NCBI GenBank assembly: GCA_033807695.1
Contig: CM066310.1
Span: forward strand, 1,984,001 to 2,048,000
Origin: Daedaleopsis sinensis
Taxonomy: Eukaryota; Basidiomycota; Agaricomycetes; Polyporales; Polyporaceae
Direction of reading: 5' to 3'
Length of the DNA: 64,000 nucleotides
Position 1 is the first letter of the stretch; each line of letters opens with the position of its first letter. Made by a program: the position numbers and the translations under genes. This document shows, in pieces, positions 9,801 through 18,788 of the stretch. The notes under the pieces are model-generated. The model was not told the DNA's origin. It ran no database searches and saw only the letters and a program-made list of their open reading frames with translations.

Positions 9801-11908
9801 ACGAGGGAGGCCTCGGTTTAATGGACATCCACTCCCGGAACCTGGCAGTAGAAACAATGTGGATCAAAGGCTACCTTGCTACGGGACCTGACCGCCCGCG
9901 ATGGGCGGTGGTAGCTGACGTTCTACTCGCCAGAGCCGCACTTTCGCGCCACAACAACGTGGACGTTGCAGTCCGCATAAACTGCTTCCTGCAAACTTGG
10001 AAAGTCAGCGAACATGCATCAAAGAAACTGGCCCCCGATCTCCGTCGCATGGTGAGGGCTGCGTCCAGACTGTCGGTGCGCGTTGAGGCCCTCAACCCGC
10101 CCAAAGCCATCAAGCTCGCGATGCCCTTCTGGTACCACCTAGGACAAGGACAGCACAGGACTATCCACAATTCCAGGACGGGAGACTGCCTACGTGACCG
10201 GCACGGTGTAAGAACTGTTCTTGATGGACGCAGGGTTGCCGACCGACTCTCGAGGGGATTAGATAGGACTGGAGATGACGGACGGCACCGTCCCTCCAGC
10301 ATGTGTGAATGCACGGCTTGCCGAGAAGACCGGGAGAGAGGCTGCACTCACCCTCACGCCTGTGCAGTGGCTGCGGAACGAGCACTAGTCCGTCTTCAGC
10401 CAATGTGGGGATCTTTTGACACTACTGTGCGGAATGACGGCCTCTCACTAACTCGTTCCCGACGAGACGCGAACGCTCGAGCAAGGATCACTGGAGGGCG
10501 GGTAATCTTCAACCCCTCCGTGGCCGAAGGTGGCGGATTGGAGTCCATCTACAGACTGCTAGGATCACCGAAGACTAGTACTGATGCCTGTGCAATCCGC
10601 CGAGCAGTAGGCAATTTCCGTATCCCTGGAGAAGCGATAGAAGTCTACACGGACGGATCTGCAGTGCAAGTTGGCTCAACCCAGCAGCGTGCGGGTTCCG
10701 GAATCTGGGTGGCGCCGGGCCACGCAATGAATGGGGGCTTCCGAGTCCCGGGAACGAACCAAACGAACCAGGTAGCTGAAATCCATGCAGTGGCCAGGGC
10801 CGTGTCACTGACACCGCCCTTCGTGGACCTCCACATAGTGTCCGACTCGAAGTATGTAGTTGACGGCATGACGGTGCACCTCGAAAACTGGGAGGATCGT
10901 ATGTGGATCTCCGTGCAGAATGCGACTCACCTGCGGGACCTCGCTGCGCGATTACGCGCGCGCTCGGCTTTGACCACCTTCCGGTGGGTTAAGGGACACA
11001 ATGGCACTGTTGGGAATGAGGAGGCTGATAGGCTGGCGGCGATCGGTGCGGAGCGGGACGTAGCGGCAGCGTTGCCGAATGCAGACACAAGATATCTGAA
11101 GACCGGCTTAAAGCTATCTGTGGCCACGCAGAGACTTGCGTACCGTGCAATCAGATTGCGCGTTGAAGCCTCCCTTCCGGAGAGGCGGGCGACAGCACTG
11201 ATGGTAGGCCGTGTTCTAGCTACATTGCAGGAAGACCTGAACATGAATGTGTCAGCTGCGGAATTATGGAAGTCTGTGCGACGGCCGTCGATGTTTCGCG
11301 AAGTGCGAGATTTCTGGTGGCGGAGCCTCCACGGGGCCCTGCGCGTTGGCAAATTCTGGACGAATTTAGCAGGCTTCGAACACCGTGCCAAGTGCCATTG
11401 GTGCAACGAGGAGGAATCGCTGGAACACATACTGGTGTACTGTACAGCTCCTGGGCAACGCGAGGTGTGGCGCCTTGTTGCTGCGGTCGCGGCGAGTAAG
11501 CACCTACCGGTGCTACCCATCTCCCTAGGTACAGTGCTCGGGGGTCCGATACTATCCTTGCAGCATCGGGACAAAAAGGCCGTCCCGACTGCTGACGCTT
11601 TCTATCGTTCGATAGTCCCGCTGTCTGCCCACTTGATCTGGAAGCTCAGATGTGAGCGTGTAATTGATATGGGAGAAGATAGATGGAGGACGCAAGGATC
11701 GACGGCGATCCATAGCAGATGGTGGTCCGCGGTAGAGCGTCGACACGCCCTTGAGGTGGGTGCGGCGCGCAAAAGTAATAAGCGTCCCAAACGCGAACGA
11801 GTCTATGCAGTCTGGAAGGGTGTCTTCGACATAAAGCCCCCTAGAGGGGACATGGTAACGGGGTTTTTAGTGGGTAGTCCGCGAACGGCGTTTGCTGGAG
11901 TAGGGTAG
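6848..11908 (+). CDS. LINE ORF2: APE endonuclease, reverse transcriptase, RNase H
   Basis: The 1,686-aa protein nicks target DNA and performs target-primed reverse transcription. Endonuclease residues about 68-300 show TLNMRG, LQETHL, NVYAPN, GDFN, SQSRIDRVY and STDHQL. The reverse transcriptase shows GWICPLYKKGD (~623), LDQEKAYD, RQGDPLSCLIFD and the catalytic FADDTT (~811). A Cys/His cluster (CECTACREDRERGCTHPHAC) sits between RT and RNase H. RNase H (~1266-1400) has YTDGSA, AEIHA, SDSKYV, VKGHNG and NEEADRLA, so all catalytic acids are present. A C-terminal finger CHWC-x7-H-x4-C lies at ~1515. The frame is open from a GTG at 6452, but 6848 is the first in-frame ATG. Confidence 0.92.
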   Translation: MRTTVRRAPCDPCTGPEGDDSDRGHGGVEGGSGLAARPIDPHPPHSEGARARRSRRRKTKQRKERGARLTFATLNMRGYGPTTGLTADEKWLRVNQLIRDNKIAVLALQETHLTPDRVERLRVLFGASMTVHNSPDPDSPTAARGVAFVVNKRIITAPTVVVKDVVSGRALALTLKWESGRVLTLLNVYAPNPEGDNATFWRALDTAYVRTRCPSIDILLGDFNIVEQAIDRLPPHADAHAAVEALRSFINRRELADGLRESRGDARMFTYMQRATGSQSRIDRVYLKRTLLPMAEDWTIHPPGFSTDHQLLSFTTANYGTPFTGKGRWAFPNALLSDRHFHATLRTHVLTAQSKLDNLITRTSEMNPQCILRDLKEAIRASARIRAKERIPRIRRHITDLKRDLEEACTRAGSAVDELESQRGIQDAGVLQDRIAELEIKCFSTARYNVALNSHLKGETISKYWTRLNTTPRQPTTIFELRCNAPELTPEYTSNAERMAEAARAHYDRVQSDPLLDRAKQAGDIEAALRSVDAALSSREKGTLARKLSRADVMTAIEDAACGKAAGLDGIPAEVWKLLLQWQKVEETRPPERSSNTLDVVRILTAAYNDVEQYGVTDNSFTEGWICPLYKKGDRRDMANYRPITILNTDYKIMTRALANKLVTVAPTLIHKDQAGFVPGRQIFDQIRLTRLLLEYAEAEEENGIIVALDQEKAYDKIDHKYLYRCLRHMNIPETFIRTLATLYDSAHSVVMVNGIASKRFRVTRGVRQGDPLSCLIFDLAIEPLAAALRRSSLRGFRIPGDVERLVVLLFADDTTVFLTEQDDFGTLQLELDRWCAASRAKFNDSKTEFVPAGTPEYRKSVVDRTSSALVSRTLPRNASIVRDGDSIRLLGARIGNRFNAEEAWKPIENTIDRHLAQWETRHPTMGGRKLVVGMEVGGRSQFLTRAQGMPKTVAERLSRKIAVFVWKGDEHPLVARETLYMKVDEGGLGLMDIHSRNLAVETMWIKGYLATGPDRPRWAVVADVLLARAALSRHNNVDVAVRINCFLQTWKVSEHASKKLAPDLRRMVRAASRLSVRVEALNPPKAIKLAMPFWYHLGQGQHRTIHNSRTGDCLRDRHGVRTVLDGRRVADRLSRGLDRTGDDGRHRPSSMCECTACREDRERGCTHPHACAVAAERALVRLQPMWGSFDTTVRNDGLSLTRSRRDANARARITGGRVIFNPSVAEGGGLESIYRLLGSPKTSTDACAIRRAVGNFRIPGEAIEVYTDGSAVQVGSTQQRAGSGIWVAPGHAMNGGFRVPGTNQTNQVAEIHAVARAVSLTPPFVDLHIVSDSKYVVDGMTVHLENWEDRMWISVQNATHLRDLAARLRARSALTTFRWVKGHNGTVGNEEADRLAAIGAERDVAAALPNADTRYLKTGLKLSVATQRLAYRAIRLRVEASLPERRATALMVGRVLATLQEDLNMNVSAAELWKSVRRPSMFREVRDFWWRSLHGALRVGKFWTNLAGFEHRAKCHWCNEEESLEHILVYCTAPGQREVWRLVAAVAASKHLPVLPISLGTVLGGPILSLQHRDKKAVPTADAFYRSIVPLSAHLIWKLRCERVIDMGEDRWRTQGSTAIHSRWWSAVERRHALEVGAARKSNKRPKRERVYAVWKGVFDIKPPRGDMVTGFLVGSPRTAFAGVG

Positions 11909-12064
11909 CGCCTCTCTAGTGCCGGGGAGTCCCACACTGCCTCCTCGAGGAGGGCGTGCGTAAGGCATTTTTTCCCCGATGGTGACGAAGAACTAACTTC
12001 AACATTGCAGAACCTAGTGAGGAGCGTGTCGCTCTGTCCTAGGGAGCACCATCAAAAAAAAAAA
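11909..12064 (+). repeat. LINE copy 1 3' UTR and poly(A)
   Basis: A 145-bp untranslated stretch is followed by 11 A. It shares blocks, in the same order, with the 3' UTR of the minus-strand copy near 58.3-58.4 kb: GGGAGTCCCACAC, then GCGTGCGTAA-GCATTTT-CCCCG. A short CA-rich tract follows the poly(A) outside the element. Confidence 0.75.
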
Positions 12065-12779
12065 CACTACACACACACCACACGCGCGCCCACATAATGT
12101 CCATCTCTAGGTTCCATTTTCTGGAAGTCTCTGTACTGTACGTCCGGCGCGACCAATCGTACTTGAGGCTCCCACAACTTTTCAGGGAGCGGCGACTTCA
12201 GAAGCGCTGCGAGCCGGCGAGTTCGAGGCCGTCGGACACAGTTTGGCAGTGTCCATCATGTTCTCAGCGCGACGAGCTCTAACCGGCCTGAAATACAGCT
12301 GCCGCACCGGATGTGGTCCTTCCCGAGAGCGAACAAGATATGCAACACCGGGAACATGTGACGATGTTGGACGTTCCCGTTTCGCTTCGGCTCTTATAAC
12401 TTCCGAAACGTTCCTGAAGGCTGAAGGACGGTTCGCCGCATTTCATCATCGCTGCAGCGTGTCTCCAGGCGTAATCGGTCCATGTCCTCTAAGTATAGCC
12501 CGTAAGAGCCCGTGGGCCGTGGGGTCCTGATGATGGGTAGTCCTACACATGTCTCCGACGTCAATAACAAGGGTGCGAGAGGCTCCAATTCGTCTGGGAT
12601 ATGCCATCCAACTGCATATGTAGCTATTCATACATGGATACAATCCTCTGCACGCGACATAGACAACACGACGGTGGATCATGCTTGTGCACTCAGAATC
12701 GGGGCCGTTGGACCTCGTAACTATTGCAGTGAATAGTAAGTAAGTACCGTTAAATGGAATAGCCAATCAAGGGGTGAGC
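12065..12779. other. Intergenic, nothing recognised
   Basis: Begins with a CA-rich tract after the LINE poly(A). It is the 3' flank of the aldo-keto reductase gene. No exon-like frame was found on either strand. Confidence 0.5.
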
Positions 12780-13840
12780 TTACAGTTCCTCGAGGTACTT
12801 GATCTCCTCGGCATTCAAAACTTTTCCAGTGGTGATGCTGTCCGAAAGTCGCTCGACCTGTCCAGGAAGTAAAGCTCAATGAAATCAGGGGAACGATCAC
12901 ACGCAGTTAGAGATATACCTTGTTCACCCCAACGATCGGGCTCGTGACCTTCGATGCCACCCATGAGAGCGCGACCTGGCTCATCGTCCAGGAGTGTTTC
13001 TTAGCTAGCTCCTCAACACGTGATATGATCTGGTTGTCGGAGTCGCGCCTTTTCTTCTCGAATGGGGTTCCACGCGTGGATTTAGTACGGTCAGTCTCTA
13101 CTCCAAGGGGGCGCGCAAGGTGTCCGGTCATGAGGGGCGAGTACGCGATGACTCCGATACCCTTGTACTTGCAGTACGACAGCATCTCTACCTCCTGAAC
13201 AAAATATAGAAGTACTGTACTTAGGAGCTATACACCGAAGAGAAGTGCACCGTACCTCGTTGCGGTAGAGGAGAGAGTACTCAATTTGGATGCTGATGAA
13301 TTGCGTCCAGCCGTTGACCTCGGCGACTCGGTTCATTTCGGCAAGCTGCCACGTTCGAAGGTTGGACGCTCCCAGATAGCGCACCTTTCCGACCTGAACC
13401 AAATCGTGGAGAGCCTTCATCGTCTCTTCGATGGGAGTCATCGAGTCGAAGAAGTGGATTTGAAGCACGTCGATGTACGATGTTCCGAGGCGCTGGAGCG
13501 AGGCCTCCACTTGGTTGAAGAGCGCAGCGCGAGAGAGCCCCCCGTGGTTGACGTAGTCCCGCTTGCCGATAAGGGCGCCCTGAGCGCGCGCAGAGTTCAC
13601 CGAAGGGTCGGGGGAGACGATGAAGTATGCCTTGGTCATGATCACCAGGTTTTCTCTCGGGATGTTGTACTGGTCACCGCATATAGCGTCGCGTCAGCTC
13701 TCGTGCTATGCGGCATACAGAGAGCAGGTGAGCCACCATACCTTGTCGATGAACTTGCGAATGATAGTCTCAGATTCGCCATTAGAGTACATGTTGGCGG
13801 TGTCGATCGTGTTGACTCCAAGGTCCCATGCCGCCTTCAG
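12780..13840 (-). pseudogene. Aldo-keto reductase, 3' part (split by transposon)
   Basis: NAD(P)H-dependent oxidoreductase of the aldo-keto reductase superfamily, of the alcohol/aryl-aldehyde dehydrogenase or potassium-channel-beta-like branch. This piece holds the barrel from strand 1 onward: TIDTANMYSNGESE carries the catalytic Asp and Tyr, VIMTKAYF the Lys, and LQIHFFDS the His. Later motifs are [27 protein letters not shown] and VALSWVASK. At least three introns interrupt it (about 13673-13747, 13203-13257 and 12858-12920). The stop is at 12780. It lacks the N-terminal exons, which lie beyond the transposon at 24888-25203. The frame runs exactly into the target duplication, so the split is the lesion; no other break was seen. 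Confidence 0.9.
13833..13840. repeat. Target-site duplication, left copy (GCCTTCAG)
   Basis: Eight bases identical to 24888-24895. Removing one copy plus the intervening 11 kb restores the aldo-keto reductase frame at a Leu-Lys-Ala-Ala coding stretch, which supports this as the exact insertion site. Confidence 0.85.
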
Positions 13841-14520
13841 CACATGTGGCTGCCACTATTGTATTACAATATCCCACTAACCTGCTGTATATATTATGCT
13901 GGTACTGGTCACCATTGTATTATAAAACATCCTGGCCTGTATATTACAGCCCCTGCCAGGCCTATGGCCTAGGGTTGTAGAAGCCATACTAGCCTTCATT
14001 GTAAAACCCTGGTGGTTGTGGATCCATCCTCTACCACCCTGTATATAGCTGTTCCACAACCTATATATTGTATATCTGACCACAGCCGGTGTTGTAAAAC
14101 CCCGTAGGTTGTGAATCTAGCCTATACAGGCTGTTAATAGGTGTTCTACAATTCAAATGTTGTAGATCGGATACTAGCCTTGGTTGTAAAACCTCGGGGG
14201 TTGTAGATCTGGCCTATACAGCTTGTAAACGGTCGTTCTATAACCCATTTGTTGTGAATCCGATACTAGCTGGAGTTGTAAAACCCCGGAGGTTGTAGAT
14301 CTAGCCCTATACATCCTGTATTTCACCGTTCTACAATATTCTTTTGTGAATCCCATACTAGCCTCGATTGTAATACCTCAATAGCTGTAAATCCAGGTCC
14401 ATAGACCTTGTAATTCGTCGTTATACAATCCATGTATTGTGATTCCATTGCTAGCTCGGGCTGTAAAATCCTCGGGGTTGTGGATCTAGCCTGTACAGGC
14501 TTGTAAATGATCATTCTACC
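13841..14520. repeat. Left terminal inverted repeat (~680 bp)
   Basis: Matches the reverse complement of 24211-24887 nearly throughout. The similarity stops near 14520, where the left arm reads CATATGTG and the right arm diverges. Differences between arms are mostly C/T and G/A. Short open frames inside the arm are mirrored in the opposite arm and are not genes. Confidence 0.88.
14016..14520. repeat. Degenerate 92-93-bp tandem units within left TIR
   Basis: A unit starting TTGTRGATCT or similar begins at 14016, 14109, 14201, 14293, 14385 and 14478, a spacing of 92-93 bp. Each unit also contains a TTGTAAA-type and a GTTCTAYAA-type block. Arrays of this kind near transposon ends commonly serve as transposase binding sites; that role is inferred. 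Confidence 0.75.
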
Positions 14521-15035
14521 ATATGTGTACTTTTACTATGCTTCTACACGCTGCGCATTCACAGGCGCCCAGACTGTATACTCAACGCTCATCAAGTACT
14601 ACTAGACGCGCGGAACATGGTCGTGAAAGTGTGGAGAGGGCGAGCGCTATACTCATAACACTGCCACGTACTCACCGCCAAGGTGACATGCACTCCCCTA
14701 GGTAGCGAGCTGCTTTAAGAAGCAACATAGCATCCCTGGCGCTTGTACGTGAAAGCACATTAGATAAGCGGGCGACCATGCCGGCATCTATCTAGAACAT
14801 GCGGAGTATTAACGAGTGTAGGTCCCATGCAAAGCTACGCGACTGTAACGGAGCAAGGGGGTCGGGGATAAATAAAACATGGGAAGGCAGTTGATTGAAC
14901 GAGTGAGGAGGGACGGAGCACCGGAGCAGGACAGGGGACTGTGACAAACGGAGCAGTGCGAAAGGATAACGAACAGGGGGGGCAAAGCTAACACGCGCCG
15001 GGGTGGGACATCTACCGCTACCGCTACACATGTAC
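14521..15035. other. Transposon-internal non-coding stretch
   Basis: Lies between the left inverted repeat and the stop codon of the 759-aa gene. No gene-like frame was found. It must hold the 3' UTR of that minus-strand gene. Confidence 0.5.
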
Positions 15036-17594
15036 CTACACAGCCGTCCCCATGGAAGCAAGCGTGAGCTCCAGCTTTTTGGCGGCAGGAGCCTCTTCGT
15101 GCTCGGGCTGAGGAGCAGAGCGCTTCTGACCCTGTGTGACGGCGGAGACAGGCTGGAGTGGCGTGGCGACATGCGTGGTGATGACGACAGACGGGCTGGT
15201 GGTGGAAGGCGTCGGTTTCGGAGAAGCAGTCGTGGAGGCGGCAGCAGGGGCGGGAGACGCGGTAATGGCAGCGGGGGCAGGAGCCGTCGTGGCAGGAGCA
15301 GGAGACGCGGTGGCGGCAGCGGTAGCAGGAGTCGTCGTAGCAGGAGCGGGAGACACGGTGGCGGCGGCGGCGGTAGCAGCGGCGGCGGGAGCAGCGGCGG
15401 CGGGAGACGTGGCAGCAGTGGCGGGAGAGGTCACCGTCTCCTTGGCAGACGTGGGGGAGAGAGCACCGTTGGGCGCAGGGGGGACAGTAGAAGATTGGGA
15501 TGACACGCTCACCGGGGTCGCGCCCGCGCTAGCGTCGACAGGTGGATCAAGGGGGACCATCGTGTAGATGGCCCACTTGACGTCCTCGACGGTCTCCCGC
15601 AGCACCTCGACGTCGTCGGCATCGTCCGAGTCGCCGATGGCCTTCATCCACCACGATAGACACATGATGACCATGAATAGGCCGTTGCATCCCCCCCGAC
15701 GGACATCGGACCAACTCTCCTCATCCTCCGGGGCGACCTTGAGTAGCGGCCATGGGTCGTCGGGGTCGCGCCTTTCGCTGGGCTGGATGCGCGCCCACCA
15801 CTTGCGGAACTGGCCGATGAACGCGGCGAGGGACTTGATCTTCGGTGCCTTGTCGTACTTCCGGCCACGCGCGATCCAGTATTTCACCTCTTCAGGGCGA
15901 CACTTGGGTGAGAGCCAGTTCGACTGCGCCTGCGGGTGATATGAGAAGGAGGTAGCGAGGAGAAAAGTGTGGGAGAAACACGTACGGCTCCATCCGGATG
16001 CTCGAGCGCCTTTTCGAACTCGGCCCATGCCGAGACCAGGCCCAACCACCAGCCTTCCTCGCTCACGCTCTCGAGATGCTCCTTCGCGGCAATAACCCAC
16101 GCCGGCGTCCCGAGCTCGTCGCTGGAGTCCCCTTCGTTGCCATCGTCCTTCTTGCCGAGCTCGAGGCTTGCCATAATGTCCTCGGCCTTCTCTCCACCTA
16201 GGACACGCTGAAGGATGATTTTGTTGCGCGCGACGTTGACATGCCGCTGTTCCTCATAAGTAAGCTCGCGCGGGGCCTTGGGAGCGGCGGGAGCAGAACG
16301 AGCGGCGTCCGGAGTGGAAGTGGAAGATGGGGCGGCCTGCTCGTCGTCAGCAGGAGCAGGGGCCTCGGGAGCCTCTGGGGCGGGCGTGTCGGGAGATGGG
16401 GCGTCTGGGACAGCAGGTTCGACTTGAAGCGAGGACATCAGGGCGGCGAACTCGACGTCGTCCATCTCTCCGCTGTGCAAACGCTCCAGAGACTCGGCCA
16501 GGTCCGGACCTGTCACGAGACAGTTAATATATAGACTCTGAGGTAGTGATACGACATGCGAACTCACGATAGCAGCGAGCGATAAACGTGTCCCACTCTT
16601 GCTGAATCGTTGACCACTTCTCGGTCGCCTCGGAAAAGATATTTTGAAGGTCCAGCGTGCGCCCGTTGTGGACCCTACAAACTGTGAGTCAGTAATCACG
16701 ATTACTCATCATTGTAAGTGGAACGTACGTGAGCGAGACCATACGGCCAGTCTCCGGGTTAGGCCCACCCAACAACATGGTGGCCTTCCAGCCCGTCTGT
16801 TCTTCGATAGCCTTGCAGGCTTCGTAAGCGGTACGAGCGAGGCGGTGGATCGACCTAATGATGTCGTGATGAGATGCGAGTGCGCGAAGTAGTCCAAGAG
16901 ATACTCACCGTTGTAAACCACGGACCCGCTCCTGCGCAGTCTCCAAGCCCTCGTCCGTGAGCTCCTTGAGGTCGAAGGCGGCCGGAGACGAGCTCTGAGA
17001 GTGGAGCTGCCGATAAGCCTCAACGGCGGCCTTGACGTCTTCGGGCTCCAACTCGTAGAGCCGCATGGCCTCCGCGATGGCCCAGCCCCACCACTCACGC
17101 GGCTGCTCGTCGACGGGTAACTCCGTCTTGTACTGGCGGTAGTTGTCCTTGAGCATAGGCATGACGCGATTGCTGTACACATGCATGTACGCTTGGTACG
17201 GGGCGAGAGCCTGCGAGCGGCGGCGAGTGAGGTTCAGGACAGCGGTAGTCGCGTTCGCGCGTCCACCAGCGTTCGCCCGAGCCCGGTTTCGGAACCACCA
17301 TTCGACACGCTGCAACGTGAGTCAGCGAGATAGTCAGCGTGAGGAGTGTCGAAAACAAGCACGTACCCTGCGAAGGATGTTAGCGCGGCCAAGCTGGTAG
17401 GCCTCGAAGTTGCCCTTCTCCTCGGCAAGCTCCTGTTCGGTCGGAGGGAGTATGGGCCACTTTGTCAAGAAGGCCTCGGTCGTGGCATTCAGCCAGGCAC
17501 GGGAGGTGCCGTTGGCGCGAGCGTCGATGAACGCCTTCTTGCGGGCGGTCAGCCACGCGCGTTGCTCGTCAGTGGTCCAGGTAGGGCGTGCCAT
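15036..17594 (-). CDS. KDZ-element accessory protein, 759 aa, six exons
   Basis: Function unknown; the family is common in Agaricomycete genomes. Exons are 17367-17594, 16909-17309, 16729-16854, 16568-16674, 15986-16509 and 15036-15929 (2,280 nt). The N-terminus is Trp-rich (TWTTDEQRAWLTARKKAF, AWLNATTEAFLTKWP). About residue 77 is VEWWFRNRARAN, which resembles the recognition helix of a homeodomain (WFxNRR). A middle domain has GWKATMLLGGPNPETGRM followed by VHNGRTLD. Residues ~300-420 are Pro/Ala-rich and acidic, then another Trp-rich domain follows, then an Ala/Pro/Thr tail ending in a basic stretch (GQKRS, AAKKLEL) that may be a nuclear signal. It is transcribed divergently from the 279-aa gene, 298 bp apart. 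DNA binding is inference. Confidence 0.75.
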
Positions 17595-17892
17595 GACAAA
17601 GTTCGCGGGGGATGTTTTTTGGATGACAGAGAATGGGGAGTTCGCTGTCAAACCACCAACTGGAAGGCTTAATATACTGTGGAAAAACAAGATCAGTACA
17701 CGTGCCACAAGACTGCGACTAATCGGGGGTTCATCTACCCGCAAATTCAATCCAATCAACAACTGATCACAATCTCACCCGGTCTCACTGGTATATAACT
17801 TCCTGCGCCCTCCCGCTCTTTGAACCCTTTCCACCGCGCCCCATCCCCCCCAACTGCTCCGTCAACCCTTTCTGCTCCCTCCAACCTCTACC
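17595..17892. promoter_or_regulatory. Divergent promoter between two transposon genes
   Basis: This 298-bp gap separates two head-to-head start codons. A TATA-like GTATATAAC at 17791-17799 lies about 95 bp upstream of the plus-strand ATG and is followed by a pyrimidine-rich leader (CTCCCGCTC, CCATCCCCCCC type), as in many fungal promoters. On the minus side a TTAATATAC-like site lies near 17670. Confidence 0.5.
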
Positions 17893-18788
17893 ATGGCCGT
17901 TCAGAAGACACAGACCTCCGAAGTAAAGGTGGAGGACGCAGCAGGTGAGGCGATCTGTTCATCATCGCTCACTCGATCTCACTCGATCGCCATCGGGACC
18001 CCAGACGTCGAGGCGACTGCGGCCGCCGTGCGTCTCGATCTCCCGGACCTTGCGCGTCTCTCTTTGAGAGGCAACGACCGTGCGGATGCGACCCCAGTCA
18101 ACGGTATACCGGTCCATGTCACAATTCATACGCATGGAGCCCCGACCGTCACGGTCAATGTCTACCATGGGGGTGCCGGACGTGCCGAGCCAGAGACCCC
18201 GCCGAGGGTCCAGGGAGGAGCGGCTACACCGCGCCGCATTCGTTTCCCTCCCCAGAACCTCCCGGCAGCTTCCCCGTCCCGCATCCGACTCACAGGAGCG
18301 CTCCCAGCGGTGCAAGGCCGCGGAGGTCACCATGTTCAGGTAACCCCCGCTCCCGCCGCCACTCCCGTTGTCGTCCCTGCCGACACCGCCGCTCCTGCTG
18401 CCGCCCATCTGTCCCCGCTCTTGGCGGGTCTGGGCATCCCCTCGCGTCCCAACTCGCCGGAGCTCCAGAGCGTGCCGAATAGCCCCGCTTCGGCAGTCGG
18501 TGTGCAGATCGAGGACTGTGAGTCCTCTGACTAACTTCATCGATATCCCGACTGACTTGCTTATGCGTTGCAGACGAGTACATCGCACCGCGGGATGGCA
18601 CTCACACCCGCTGGTACGTCGTCACCGCCGGCAGACGCGTCGGCATCTGGCGCGAGTGGGTCGATATGGCCCACTACGTGACGCGCGTGCCCGGCAACCT
18701 CCACAAGTCCTTTGACTTGCGTGCGGACGCGGAGACCCACTATTACACCAACAAGGCGATGGGACACGTCGAGGTGATCATGCCGTAG
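17893..18788 (+). CDS. Transposon accessory protein with RNase H1 N-terminal-like domain
   Basis: Two exons, 17893-18517 and 18574-18788, give 279 aa. The N-terminal 200 residues are Ala/Pro/Ser-rich and include a short beta-like stretch, VHVTIHTHGAPTVTVNVYHG. The C-terminal exon encodes TRWYVVTAGRRVGIWREW, then HKSFDLRADAETHYY. This matches the hybrid-binding (viroplasmin-like) fold found at the N-terminus of eukaryotic RNase H1: an aromatic-VV-x-x-GR-x-x-G-I strand pair and a SF-x-x-R-x-x-A helix. That fold grips RNA:DNA or double-stranded nucleic acid, so a nucleic-acid-binding role in the element is likely. The intron has a GTGAGT donor, CTAAC and TGCAG. ATG 17893 follows a TATA-like site. 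Confidence 0.72.

Larger units (their letters stand above)
3767..12064 (+). mobile_element. Non-LTR retrotransposon (LINE), copy 1
   Basis: Two long uninterrupted reading frames in tandem (ORF1 then ORF2), a short 3' UTR and a run of 11 A at 12054-12064 are the hallmarks of a LINE. ORF2 has APE-type endonuclease, reverse transcriptase, RNase H and a CCHC zinc finger. No frameshift or stop interrupts either ORF, so the copy looks coding-competent. The span given runs from the ORF1 ATG to the poly(A); the true 5' end is upstream and unplaced. RNase H-bearing LINEs in basidiomycetes fall into Tad-like and the published Deceiver/Inkcap clades; I cannot assign the clade by eye. A relative in the opposite orientation lies at 58294-64000. 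Confidence 0.9.

Noticed and set aside
13833..13848. Longer, 15-bp imperfect target duplication (GCYGCCTTCAGMACA)
   Set aside because: Only the central 8 bp are identical, and removing 8 bp restores the host frame; the extra matches are explained by host codons and similarity of the element ends.
14174..14514. Short open frames inside the left inverted repeat, with identical partners in the right one
   Set aside because: They exist because the two arms are inverted copies; composition follows the 92-93-bp units.
15003..15567. Gly/Arg-rich and Ala/Val-rich plus-strand frames
   Set aside because: Antisense shadows of the Ala/Pro/Thr-rich last exon of the minus-strand 759-aa gene.
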